Shown piece after piece: positions 34,062 through 43,069 of a stretch of 64,000 nt of DNA (the stretch's first letter is position 1; each line of letters opens with the position of its first letter). This DNA is from Acidimicrobiales bacterium (GTDB lineage Bacteria > Actinomycetota > Acidimicrobiia > Acidimicrobiales > Acidimicrobilacustridaceae). The stretch spans positions 184,641-248,640 of the forward strand of contig JAGYKS010000029.1 in assembly GCA_018401565.1 (NCBI GenBank), read 5' to 3'. A model generated the notes under the pieces. It saw only the letters and a program-made list of their open reading frames with translations. It searched no databases and was not told the DNA's origin. Position numbers and translations under genes: made by a program.

Positions 34062-34766
34062 ATGAGTGACGCCCTGCCCGGCACAGACCGGCCGTTCGAG
34101 ATCATCCCGTCAGTCCTTCCCGCCGACTTCTCCCGTTTGGGCGAGGCTTGCGCCGAGCTGGAGGCAGCAGGGGTCGACCGCATCCAGTTCGACGTGATGG
34201 ACGGCCGTTTCGTGCCCAACCTCACCTTCGGCCCGGACGTGGTGGCCTCGCTGCGACCGCACGTCACCGTTCCGTTCGAGGCCCATCTCATGGTGCACGA
34301 GCCGGGCTGGATGTTCGAGGCTTTCGTGGAGGCGGGGTGTGAGCTGATCATCGTGCACACCGAGTCGGTCGGGCATCTGCACCGGGCGCTGGGTCAGGTG
34401 CGCGATGCCGGGGCCAGGGCGGCGGTGGCGCTCAACCCGTCCACACCCGTCAGTGAAATCGACTGGGTGCTGGACCTGGTCGACATGGTGCTGGTGATGA
34501 CCGTGAATCCGGGCTTCGGTGGCCAGGCCTACATCCCCACCATGGAACCCAAGGTGGCCGCCATTCGTCGACGGGTGATCGAACTCGGCCTCGACGTCGA
34601 CATCGAGGTGGACGGAGGCATCGGACCGTCCACCATCGCCGGTGCCGCTGCCGCTGGGGCCAACTGTCTGGTGGCTGGCAGCTCGCTGTTTCGCGACCCG
34701 CAGGGCATGGCACATGCGGTGGCCGACCTGCGCAGTCGCGCCGAGGCGACCCGCAGCAATCCCTAG
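34062..34766 (+). CDS. rpe: Ribulose-phosphate 3-epimerase
   Basis: 234 residues from ATG 34062, TIM-barrel. IIPSVLPADFSRLG, the metal-site motif FDVMDGRFVPNLTFGP, HLMVHEP, VNPGFGGQAYIP and VDGGIGPSTI are all present. It interconverts ribulose-5-phosphate and xylulose-5-phosphate in the pentose phosphate pathway. Its stop overlaps the 3' end of the convergent membrane-protein gene by four bases. The frame is open to 34038, but the shorter start fits the family. Confidence 0.95.
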   Translation: MSDALPGTDRPFEIIPSVLPADFSRLGEACAELEAAGVDRIQFDVMDGRFVPNLTFGPDVVASLRPHVTVPFEAHLMVHEPGWMFEAFVEAGCELIIVHTESVGHLHRALGQVRDAGARAAVALNPSTPVSEIDWVLDLVDMVLVMTVNPGFGGQAYIPTMEPKVAAIRRRVIELGLDVDIEVDGGIGPSTIAGAAAAGANCLVAGSSLFRDPQGMAHAVADLRSRAEATRSNP

Positions 34767-35358
34767 ACGGCCAGCTGCGACCAGTCTTCGGGGTTGTCTT
34801 CGACAAAGCCCTCGATGATCTCGCCGTCCACGCCGTCGACCAGCATCAGGCCACGCCTGGTGGGCGGATCCTCGGCTGAGTACAGCAGGATGCGCCAGGT
34901 GGGGCGGCTCAGCCAGCCCCGCCATCCCAGTTGTGCCGAGGCGTGACCCACCGGGAAGCCGGCTTCGCGCACCGCCAGCACCAGGGCGTCACGTTCGTCC
35001 ACGTCGAGGTTCCAGCCGGTGACGATGCTGTAGATCCCCACCACGGCCAGGCCCGCCGCCGCCCACACGAACCCGACGTTGATCAGCACCGGCCCCGAGT
35101 CTTTGGTCAGCAGCCACACCACCACCAGCACGGCTGCGACCACCAGATACAGCACGCCGGGCTTGCGACGCCGGTTGTTGTTGGGGAACAGGTACGGCCC
35201 GACGTATCCGGCGGCGTCCAGGTCCTCGGGAAGGGCGTCGCGGATGTCCTCGTCGCGCAGGGCCCGCGTGGCATCGATCGAGTGCTCGGCGGGATCTGGG
35301 TGTCGTCCACGCCGTCGACGGTACCGTCGCCACCGTCGGCACGACGAATCACGGCCAT
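34763..35358 (-). CDS. Two-helix membrane protein next to HIT gene (one frameshift)
   Basis: Not recognised. Corrected length is about 198 residues: an acidic, disordered N-terminal ~55 residues (ATRALRDEDIRDALPEDLD), a basic patch NNNRRRKPG, two hydrophobic helices (LYLVVAAVLVVVWLL and VWAAAGLAVVGIYSIVTGW), and a soluble C-terminus ending in an acidic segment. The raw frame begins at 35155; the true start is probably ATG 35358, overlapping the HIT stop by 10 bases, with one base missing near 35290. Membrane proteins of this shape accompany thrS/HIT loci in other actinobacteria (recalled, not checked). Confidence 0.6.
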
Positions 35359-35861
35359 GCCGCCCGCACCCGTTGCAGGCTGGCGTCGAGGGCTTCGGGC
35401 ATGACCCGCACGCCGGCCACCGTGGTCATGAAATTGGTGTCGCCTTCCCACCGGGGAACGACGTGGACGTGCAGGTGGTCAGGGATGCCCGCCCCGCCGG
35501 CGGCACCGATGTTGGCCCCCACGTTCACCCCGCCACACCCATACGCCGAGCGCACCGCCGCCACGCCGTCGCGCACCAGACGCCACAACTCGGCGTGCTC
35601 GTCGTCGGTGAGCGCCCCCAGGTCCTCCACGGCCCGGTTGGGCACCACCATCAGGTGACCAGACGCGTACGGGTAGGCGTTGAGGACCACCGAACATGCC
35701 GTGCCCCGTGTCACCACCAGCGCTTCGTCGTCGTCACCCAGCGCCAGCAGACGCTCGAACAGCGACCCGGCGGCGTCGGGACGAATGGGGGTGGCATCGC
35801 CGGTGAGGGTGGTGAGGTAGTCCGACCGCCACCCGGCCCACAGGATGTCGAGCCTGGTCAC
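35349..35861 (-). CDS. HIT-family nucleotide hydrolase/phosphorylase
   Basis: 170 residues from a GTG. The histidine-triad motif HLHVHVVPRW is intact, with ASGHLMVVPNRAVEDLG upstream. Branch resembling actinobacterial AP4A phosphorylase-like HIT proteins. Start overlaps the thrS stop as GTGA, the same thrS-HIT order as in mycobacteria, which suggests a role in disposing of dinucleotides made by aminoacyl-tRNA synthetases (inference). Confidence 0.88.
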   Translation of the reverse strand: MTRLDILWAGWRSDYLTTLTGDATPIRPDAAGSLFERLLALGDDDEALVVTRGTACSVVLNAYPYASGHLMVVPNRAVEDLGALTDDEHAELWRLVRDGVAAVRSAYGCGGVNVGANIGAAGGAGIPDHLHVHVVPRWEGDTNFMTTVAGVRVMPEALDASLQRVRAAWP

Positions 35862-37818
35862 ACGTGTGACTCCACGGCGGCGGCGAGCCGGGCCACGAAG
35901 TCGTCGACCGACACGTCACGCTCCACGTTGCCGCCACGCGGGTTCACCCCCACGGTGCCGTTGGCGACGTCGTCGTCGCCCACCACCAGCACATACGGGA
36001 GCTTGTCCAGCTTGGCCCGGCGGATCCGGTTGCCCAGCGGTTCTTCGGCCCGCACCCAGTCGGCCCGGTACCCCTCGGCTGCGAGCCGGTCCACCAGTCG
36101 CTCGGCGTAGGTGTCGTGGTCGTTGCGCACTCCCAGAACCCGCACCTGCACCGGGGCCAACCACGCCGGGAAGGCGCCGGCGAAATGCTCCAGCAGCACA
36201 CCGAAGAATCGCTCCACCGACCCGAACAGGGCCCGGTGGATCACGATGGGCCGGTGACGTGCACCGTCGGCACCCACGTACTGCAGGTCGAACCGCTGGG
36301 GCAGCTGGAAGTCGGCCTGAATGGTGGACAGCTGCCAGTGGCGTCCGATGGCGTCACGCACCTTCACGTCGATCTTGGGCCCGTAGAACGCACCGCCCCC
36401 TTCGTCGATGTCGTAGGCCAGACCCTCGCGCTCGAGCGCGTTGCGCAGGGCGTCGGTGGCCAGACCCCAGTCCTCGTCGCTACCCACCGACTTTTCCGGG
36501 GGTCGCGTCGACAGGCTGGCGGTGAACTCGTCGAACCCGAATGCCCGCAGCACGCTCAACACGAAACCGAGCAGCGACACCACCTCGTCGACCACCTGGT
36601 CGGGGGTGCAAAAGATGTGGGCGTCGTCCTGGGTGAAGCCCCGAATGCGCAACAGGCCGTGCAGCGTGCCCGACCGTTCGTAGCGGTACACGGTGCCCAG
36701 TTCGAACAGGCGTTGCGGCAGATCGCGGTACGACCGGGTCGACGACTTGAACACCATCATGTGGAACGGGCAGTTCATGGGCTTGGGGTAGTACGACGCC
36801 CCCTCGATCTCCATGGGCGGGTACATGCCGTCGGCGTAGAAGTCGAGGTGACCGCTGGTTTCCCACAGCACCGACTTGGCCACGTGCGGGCTGTAGACGA
36901 AGTCGTACCCACCCTGCTCATGACGGGTGCGCGAGTAGTCCTCCATGAGCTTGCGCACCATGGCGCCCTTGGGATGCCACACGGCCAGACCGGCACCCAG
37001 TTCCTCGGGGAAACTGAGCAGGTCCAGCTCGGCGGCAAGCTTGCGATGGTCGCGCAGCTCGGCTTCGGCCAGTCGCTCGAGGTGCTCAGCCAGGGCCTTG
37101 GGCGACTCCCACGCCGTGCCGTAGATGCGCTGGAGCATGGGACGCTTCTCGTCGCCACGCCAGTAGGCACCGGCCACCTTCTGCAGGGCGAAGTTGCCGA
37201 GCTTGCCGGTGGATGGCACATGCGGCCCCCGGCACAGGTCCACGAACCCGCCGTCGTTGCGGTACAGGCTCACGGTGCCGTCGCCGACCACCTCGCTGGC
37301 ATCCACACGCTCGATGATCTCGCGCTTGTAGGGCTGGTCGGCGAACACACCGAGCCCGGTGGCCACGTCACATTCCTCACGCACGAAGGCCTGATCGGCG
37401 TCCATGATCCGACGCATGGTGGCCTCGATGCGTTCGAGGTCGTCGGCGTGGAACGTGGCGCCGTCGGGAAGTTCGAAGTCGTAGTAGAACCCGTTTTCGA
37501 TGGCGGGGCCGATGGCGAACTTGGCACCCGGGAACAGCTCCAGCACCGCCTGGGCCAGCACGTGCGACGTGGAATGCCGAAGCACCTCGCGACCGGCGTC
37601 GGTACCCACGGTGACGATGCTCACGGTGGCACCATCGGGCAGGGCAATCCCGAGGTCGCTCTCGGCACCGTTGACCACCGCCACCACGGCGTCGGCAGCC
37701 AGTCGGCGGCCGATGGAGGCGGCCAGATCGGCAGCGGTGTCGACCCCGCCGGCAACTCGCGCTGCGATCCGTCGGGAAGCGAGATGTTGATGGTGGGGCT
37801 GGGTGCGGACGTTGTCAT
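35858..37818 (-). CDS. thrS: Threonyl-tRNA synthetase (one frameshift)
   Basis: Class II synthetase, about 653 residues. N-terminal TGS domain (INISLPDGSQRELPAG), editing domain with HSTSHVLAQAV and the GGFVDLCRGPHVPSTG zinc site, catalytic domain with MNCPFHMMVF and YRYERSGTLHGLLRIRGF (motif 2), HRALFGSVERF (motif 3), and the anticodon-binding C-terminus. The C run at 37744-37747 lacks one base, separating the first ~25 residues from the rest; repair reads LPAGVDTAADLAASIG from ATG 37818. The raw ORF reaching 38071 has a non-homologous N-terminus. Essential gene, surely intact. Confidence 0.95.
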
Positions 37819-37850
37819 CGCCGCAGAGCCTACTGCCGCAGCGTCTGCAC

Positions 37851-38611
37851 TCAGGCCCGGTTTGCGCCCAACACGTCAGCCGACGAGCGCCGGGCCGGTT
37901 GATCGGAGATGCGGGCCGTCTCGGCAGGAAGTGCCTCGCTGGAACGTTCCCGGCTGGCGTAGGTGTCGCTGTAGGTCTGGCCCGACAGTCGCCCGACTTC
38001 GAACATGACCTCGTCGGTGATCTGGCGCAACAGCATCCGGTCGTCGCTGCGTCCGGCGTACCGGGCCACATCCACCGGCCGCCCGAAGCTGACCCGCATC
38101 ATGCGGAAGAACCTGGGTACCGGACGATCCGCAGGCTGCACCTCGTCGGTGCCCTGCAGCCCCACCGGGATGATGCGGACATCCCGTGCGCAGCGCCAGC
38201 CGGGCCACCCCGGTATGACCCTTGTGCAGCAGTCCGTCACGAGACCTGGTGCCCTCGGGGTAAATGCCGAACAGTTCGCCTGATTCCAGCAAACCGGCGG
38301 CGGCGTCCAGCGCCCGCTGGGCGGCAGACCCCCCTCCCCGGTCGATGGGGATCATCCCCATGGCCGGAAACAGGTAACGCGTCTTCCACGAATCCATGTA
38401 CTCGGCCTTGCCGACGTAGGTGATCCTGCGGTTGAGGGCGGCGCCGAGCACGAAGTGGTCGATGACCGACAGATGGTTGGGCGCCATGATGGCGCCGCCG
38501 GTTCGCCGGCACGTTGTCCAGGCCCCGGACCTCGAGGTTCCAGCCGAAACTGATGACCGGGTCCAGAATCGCCCGGGCCACCCCGTAGAGCTGTCCGACC
38601 TCGCGTCCCAC
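37851..38611 (-). CDS. plsC: 1-acylglycerol-3-phosphate acyltransferase (two frameshifts)
   Basis: Phosphatidic-acid synthesis at the membrane. About 252 residues after correction. Motif I NHLSVIDHF (NHX4D), motif III FGIYPEGTRSRDG, and a later IIPVGLQGT segment are found, but in three frames: one extra base at 38500-38501 (correct reading VPANGGAIMAPNH) and one extra near 38183 (correct reading LRTDVRIIPVG). It is 33 bases upstream of thrS and likely in the same transcript. Possibly lysophosphatidate-specific; chain preference unknown. Confidence 0.85.
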
Positions 38612-38675
38612 GGGGGTCAGTGTGCCACACGGTGTTCGCCGTCACACCCACCGGTTGACAACGCCTTGGCCTGGT

Positions 38676-39823
38676 TCAGCGAAGCGGCTCACCGGTGCAG
38701 AACACGCCCAGCAAGGCCGCCGCCGTGGCCACCGACTCGCCACCGGACACCGCTGCGTCGATGGCGGCCACCGCCGCCGGGGTGTCGAGGTCGTCATCGA
38801 GCGCGGCGCGACGGCGGCCACCGCCGTGGCACTGTCACGCGCCGACTCGTCGCTGCACGCCGCCATCCACCGGTCGAGCCTGGCCGTGGCCACGTCCATG
38901 AGGTCGTCGGTCCAGTCCCACGGGGTCCGGTAGTGATGGACCACCATGGCCAGCCGCACCGCCCGCGGATCCCACTGCGCGAGCAGGTCGGACACGAACA
39001 CCAGATTGCCCAGCGACTTGGACATCTTCTCGCCGTCCATGCGCACCATGGCCTGGTGCATCCAGTGGCGCACAAACCGTTCGCCGGTGGCCGCCTCGGA
39101 CTGTGCCGTCTCGCACTCGTGATGGGGGAAGATCAGGTCCGCTCCCCCACCGTGCAGGTCGATGGTGGTGCCGAGTTCGCGCATGGCCAGCGCCGAGCAC
39201 TCGATGTGCCAACCGGGCCGGCCCGGACCCCACAGCGAATCCCACGACGGCTCACCGGGGGCCGACGGCTGCCACAAGACGAAATCGAGCGGGTCGCGCT
39301 TGTTGGGGTCATCGGGATTGCCGCCATGCTGGGCGGCCAGCTCCAGCATGGTGGCGCGGTCATGGTGCGACACCTGGCCGAAGTCGGGGAACGACCCCAC
39401 GCTGAAGTACACCGCACCGCCGGACTCGTAGGCATGGCCACGATCCATGACCATGCCGATGAAGCCCCGAATGTCGGCGATGGCCGAGGTGGCACGGGGC
39501 TCGGCGAAGCTCTCGATGACGTTGAGTGCCTCCATGTCGGCGTCAAAGCGCGCCGTCTCGGCGGCGGCCAGATCGAGGTAGTGGACGTCAAGTTCACGGG
39601 CCTTGCGCAGCAGGTCGTCGTCCACATCGGTGATGTTGCGCACACATCGGGTGGCATGGCCGAGGTCGCGCAGACGGCGCTGCAGGATGTCGTAGGTGAG
39701 GTAGGTGGCGGCGTGGCCCACGTGGGTGGCGTCGTAGGGCGTGATGCCGCACGTGTACATGGTGACGATCTCGCCAACCTCAAACGGCACCACCTCGCCA
39801 CGGGCGGTGTCGTACAGACGCAT
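38676..39823 (-). CDS. mshC: MshC-type cysteine ligase (one frameshift)
   Basis: Cysteine:glucosaminyl-inositol ligase of mycothiol synthesis, a cysteinyl-tRNA-synthetase paralogue. The signature TMYTCGITPYDATHVGHAAT is the MshC form of the HIGH region; GRPGWHIECSALAM, HGGGADLIFPHHE and KMSKS follow. About 382 residues, shorter than CysS (about 460) and lacking the anticodon-binding domain. Near the C-terminus one base is missing around 38810; repair gives AALDDDLDTPAAVAAID and a stop at 38676. The N-terminus is shorter than in mycobacterial MshC. Starts 8 bases after npdG stops. CysS cannot be fully excluded, but motif and length favour MshC. Confidence 0.82.
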
Positions 39824-39831
39824 GGGGCCGG

Positions 39832-40500
39832 TCACCCCAGGTTGAGGCCGGTGAACTGCACCGCCACCCGGGTCTTGTACCGGACATTGAGCTGCAGCAA
39901 CACGGCGGCAAAGGCCTCGATGGGTGCGGCATTGGACAACTGTCCGGCATCCAGGGCCCGAAGGTCGGGAATCTGGGCGATGATCTCGATGGTGGTGGCC
40001 GTGGCCGACGGATGGTCCGAACAGATCAGCACGTCGCTGACCACCGGCTCGGACAGATGCCCGAGCTCCTTGGCCGGCACGTGGTGCAGTGCCGCCGCCA
40101 CCTGCGAACGGGGCAACGCCGCCTGCACGCTGGCGGCCACTGAGCCCCGGGGCGGCACCAGGGGCTGGAACTCGTTGCCCACCTTGGCCAGGGCGTTGGC
40201 CATTGAAATGACCACCTTGCCCTCGAGCTGTCGGGCCACCGACGAGGCCGTGGCGGCGGCGGCATCCCACGGGGTGGCGATGACCACCACGTCGGCGTCG
40301 GCTGCACCGGAGTTGTCGGCGGCGTCGATGGACAGGTTCAGGTCGCTCCATCGCTCACGCAGCGAGTCGGCTACCTCCATGGCCTTGTACTTCGACCGTG
40401 ACCCCACACACACGTCGAAGCCGACCGAGGCGAGGCGGGCAGCCAGCCCCGAGCCGGCAGGACCAGTTGCTCCAAGGATTCCGATGCGCATTCCGGTCAC
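39832..40500 (-). CDS. npdG: F420-dependent NADP reductase
   Basis: 222 residues. Nucleotide-binding motif MRIGILGATGPAGSGLA and VGSRSKYKAMEVADSL, then VVIATPWDAA, VISMANALAKVG and C-terminal ALDAGQLSNAAPIEAF, all typical of F420H2:NADP+ oxidoreductase (Fno/NpdG). It transfers hydride between F420 and NADP, so the organism is expected to make F420. Adjacent to mshC, giving a small redox-cofactor pair. Confidence 0.92.
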   Translation of the reverse strand: MTGMRIGILGATGPAGSGLAARLASVGFDVCVGSRSKYKAMEVADSLRERWSDLNLSIDAADNSGAADADVVVIATPWDAAAATASSVARQLEGKVVISMANALAKVGNEFQPLVPPRGSVAASVQAALPRSQVAAALHHVPAKELGHLSEPVVSDVLICSDHPSATATTIEIIAQIPDLRALDAGQLSNAAPIEAFAAVLLQLNVRYKTRVAVQFTGLNLG

Positions 40501-40550
40501 CCTAGTGATGGCCCACGCCCACGGGCCACCCGATCACACCGACGGGCCCA

Positions 40551-40932
40551 TCATGCCCACGGGTCAGCAGGCGCCCCCTTGGCGTAGTCGGGGCCGACAC
40601 CGCCAGCTTGTCGGCGACCGCCGCCACCAGGACCACCCCGACCTCGGCCATCTGGTCGTCAAACCCCCGTCGGCAATCCGCCGGGCCAGCTCGGCGTCGT
40701 CGGTCACCCCCAGAGACTCCAGCCGCCGCCGATGGGCTCGTGCCGCCCGGCCTCCGTCGGCCACCTGACGTCGCACCATGGCCACGGCATTGGCCGCTAC
40801 CCGGGCGTGGAACCGCACCTGACCCCCGGTTGCACCGGTGACCGTGGTCGACAGGAACCGCTCCACCACCGCCAGCAAGGCGTCGGTGTCGGGGGCATCG
40901 TGGGGCGCCTGATCCAGGCCGGGCCCGGCCAC
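40551..40932 (-). CDS. DUF6285-like protein beside phosphotransferase (two frameshifts)
   Basis: Small helical protein: TDALLAVVERFL, then QVRFHARVAANAVAMVRRQ and DDAELARRIADGG, which fit the DUF6285 family that usually follows an APH-type phosphotransferase and acyl-CoA dehydrogenase. The raw frame ends at 40564 in unlikely sequence; one base missing near 40665 and another near 40590 restore FDDQMAEVGVVLVAAVADKLAV and APDYAKGAPADPWA with a stop at 40551. About 127 residues. Function unknown. It may be fused to the upstream gene (see findings). Confidence 0.6.
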
Positions 40933-40954
40933 GGCGTCGTCGTCGTCGCCCGGC

Positions 40955-41965
40955 TCACCCAGCAGCCCCCAGCAGCCCCAGCAGCCCCAGCAGGTCGTGT
41001 TCGGTCTCGGCCACGCGTCGGCCCAGCACCGCCAACTCCACCGAGTCCACCATCCCCGTCAGGTGGGCTGCGGCCTGCAGTTCGCAGATCACACCCCAGC
41101 GCAACGTGCCGAACACCAGCCACCACCGCAGGCGGTGGTCGTCGGGCCTGGTCCCACCGGCCTCGCAGTAGGCGTCCACCCAGGCGTTGATGTCGGCCAG
41201 ACCCAGCGCCACGCCGTCACCGCCGAACCGCCACGCCTTCACACACGCCCACGCCAGATCCTCGGCCGGGTCGCCGAGATGGGCGAGCTCCCAGTCCAGC
41301 ACCGCCACCAGACCGGTGGCATCAACCATGAAATTGCCCAGTCGATAATCTCCGTGCACCACCTGTGGCGTGGGTGGCGGTTCGGGCCGGTGGGCTGCCA
41401 ACCATCGCAGCGCCAGCTCGAACACCGGCTGGGGCCGGTCCAGCCCCCGGTGCAGCGCGGCAATCAGCTCAAGCTGATCGTCCAGACGCAGACCATCGGC
41501 AGCGGCATCGGCTTCGGCATGCACGCGACCGATGGCGGCCAACGCAGCCGCGGCCTGGGCGGGCAGCACGGTGCGGGCGTCAGCGAACTCCGGCTGGCGC
41601 AGCAACCTCGACGCCACCGACTCCCCGGCGACGTGGTCGACCACCATGGCCCCGCCACCGATGTGTGACGAGTCGTCGGTGTCGGCCAAAACCGTGGCCA
41701 CCGCCACCCCGGCGTGGCGCGCCAACCGCACCAGATTGGCCTCCAGCCCCATGGACGCTCCCAGGCCGCCGGGCCGTTTGCGCTGCACCACGATCCGTCG
41801 GGGCCCGTCGGCGGTGGTGATGTCCACCGCCCAGCTCTGCCGGGAGGCCCCGCCGCTGAGCCGGTCCATGCCGGTCACCGTCACCGGAGCGGTCAGATCG
41901 GGTGCCACCCCGGGGGTCGACAACCACACGCCCAGCCGGTGGGGCAGATCGTCGTCGCCTACCAC
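40955..41965 (-). CDS. APH-family phosphotransferase
   Basis: About 336 residues from GTG 41965 (MVGDDDLPHRLGVWL). Kinase-like fold with catalytic-loop HGDYRLGNFMVD and metal-binding VLDWELAHLGDP. It resembles the acyl-CoA-dehydrogenase-associated phosphotransferases rather than antibiotic kinases; substrate unknown, perhaps a hydroxyacyl or other small-molecule substrate of lipid catabolism (inference). The C-terminus ends in a Leu-Leu-Gly repeat encoded by a slippage-prone 9-bp repeat. The open frame upstream to 42190 overlaps the M23 gene and is not conserved. Confidence 0.82.
   Translation of the reverse strand: MVGDDDLPHRLGVWLSTPGVAPDLTAPVTVTGMDRLSGGASRQSWAVDITTADGPRRIVVQRKRPGGLGASMGLEANLVRLARHAGVAVATVLADTDDSSHIGGGAMVVDHVAGESVASRLLRQPEFADARTVLPAQAAAALAAIGRVHAEADAAADGLRLDDQLELIAALHRGLDRPQPVFELALRWLAAHRPEPPPTPQVVHGDYRLGNFMVDATGLVAVLDWELAHLGDPAEDLAWACVKAWRFGGDGVALGLADINAWVDAYCEAGGTRPDDHRLRWWLVFGTLRWGVICELQAAAHLTGMVDSVELAVLGRRVAETEHDLLGLLGLLGAAG
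40959..40993. repeat. 9-bp tandem repeat at end of phosphotransferase gene
   Basis: Nearly four copies of CCAGCAGCC on the plus strand, with one extra C between the first two; they encode Leu-Leu-Gly units. The irregular C run decides whether the gene stops here or reads on into the DUF6285 frame. Confidence 0.75.
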
Positions 41966-41984
41966 CCGTTTGCCTGCCACCTGG

Positions 41985-43031
41985 TCAGCAGTTCGCCCGG
42001 GTGGTGGGGTACGGATTGACGGCGTTGCCGTAGCCCCCCACGTGGATCTCGAAATGGAGGTGGGTGCCCGTGCCCCTGGCGTCACCGGTATCGCCCACGT
42101 AGCCCACCACCGTGCCAGCGGGGTAGTAGCCGTCAGCCAGGCCGGCGTAGGAGTCCATGTGGGCCCCGTAGTAGTAGTTGCCGTCATCACCGTTCAGGTT
42201 GAACGTGAGACCGCCGATGCCTCCGGTGCGGAACGTGGTGCGGCCCCCCACCGGCAACACCACGGTCGTACCCCTCGGCGACATGATGTCGACGCCCTGA
42301 TGACTGCGACCACCGGGTCGCGGCGCCATCCACGAATCCACAAACGACATCGAACCCTGCACCGGGCACAGCCATCCAGACGACGGCACCGGCGTCCGCG
42401 GGCACCGGCCCAGGCACGGGGGCCGTCGGCGTGCTCGGGCCGGCAGCAACGTTCGGGCTGCTCGGGCTCGCAATACTCGTGGTCGTACTCGTCGTGGTTG
42501 TGCTGGTCGTGGTTGCCGCCGCCAGTTCAAGTCGGGCCAGCTCGGCGTCCACCACTGACCGTCGGTCGGCCAACTCCGCCAATCGCTGGGATTGCTGCTG
42601 CCGGGCCAACTCCAGCTCGGTCTGCGACGCCTCGAGCACGCTGCGCTGTTGGGCGTAGTCGTCCATCAGGTCGAAGCTGTGTCCGGCCGCCACCATGACG
42701 AACACCCGGGCCCGTTCCGGGGCGTTGATGTCGCCGCCGGGGAGCACCGTCGTCTGATCAACGTGCATGTACCGGGCCACGGCCAGACTCCCGCACCTGC
42801 TCCCGCAGGCCCACCAGCACCGCCTCGCCGTCGGCCACAGCCTGTTCGGCGGCACGGATGCGTCCTTCGAGGTCGCCCAGTTCGGACTCCACCGCCGACA
42901 GTTCCGCCACGGCGGCGTCGGCCGCCGCCCTGGCTTCGTCGATGCTGCGGGCTTGGGCAGGGACCCGTCGGTGCGACCAGCGCGACGACCGCCGCCAACA
43001 CTGCTGCAACCGCCACCGACCGACACCTCAC
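41985..43031 (-). CDS. M23-family peptidase with coiled coil (three frameshifts)
   Basis: Secreted LytM-type peptidoglycan endopeptidase or activator, about 347 residues once corrected. Signal peptide (MRCRSVAVAAVLAAVVALVAP), a coiled-coil domain (DEARAAADAAVAELSAVESE and the Gln/Glu-rich EASQTELELARQQQSQRL), a Thr/Ser/Pro linker, and a C-terminal M23 domain with zinc motifs HQGVDI and HLHFEIH. The parts lie in four successive frames, each offset by one extra base, near 42970, 42790 and 42370. EnvC/NlpD-like layout, so probably a cell-division or wall-remodelling hydrolase. Conserved zinc ligands suggest an active enzyme. Confidence 0.8.
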
Positions 43032-43069
43032 GAAGGCAACGCTAGCCGTGACGCCTGTGAACCCGGCGG

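Noticed and set aside
36116..38008. 630-codon open frame antisense to thrS
   Set aside because: Shadow of thrS; composition is His/Gln/Gly-rich and no family motif is visible.
38676..39823. Cysteinyl-tRNA synthetase (cysS)
   Set aside because: The CGITPYDATH motif and short length without an anticodon domain favour MshC; kept as an alternative only.
38420..40768. 782-codon plus-strand frame opposite mshC and npdG
   Set aside because: Antisense to two recognisable genes; no domain and implausible composition.
40955..41965. Aminoglycoside resistance kinase
   Set aside because: It has the fold and HGD/DWE motifs, but the DUF6285 neighbour and sequence resemble metabolic phosphotransferases.
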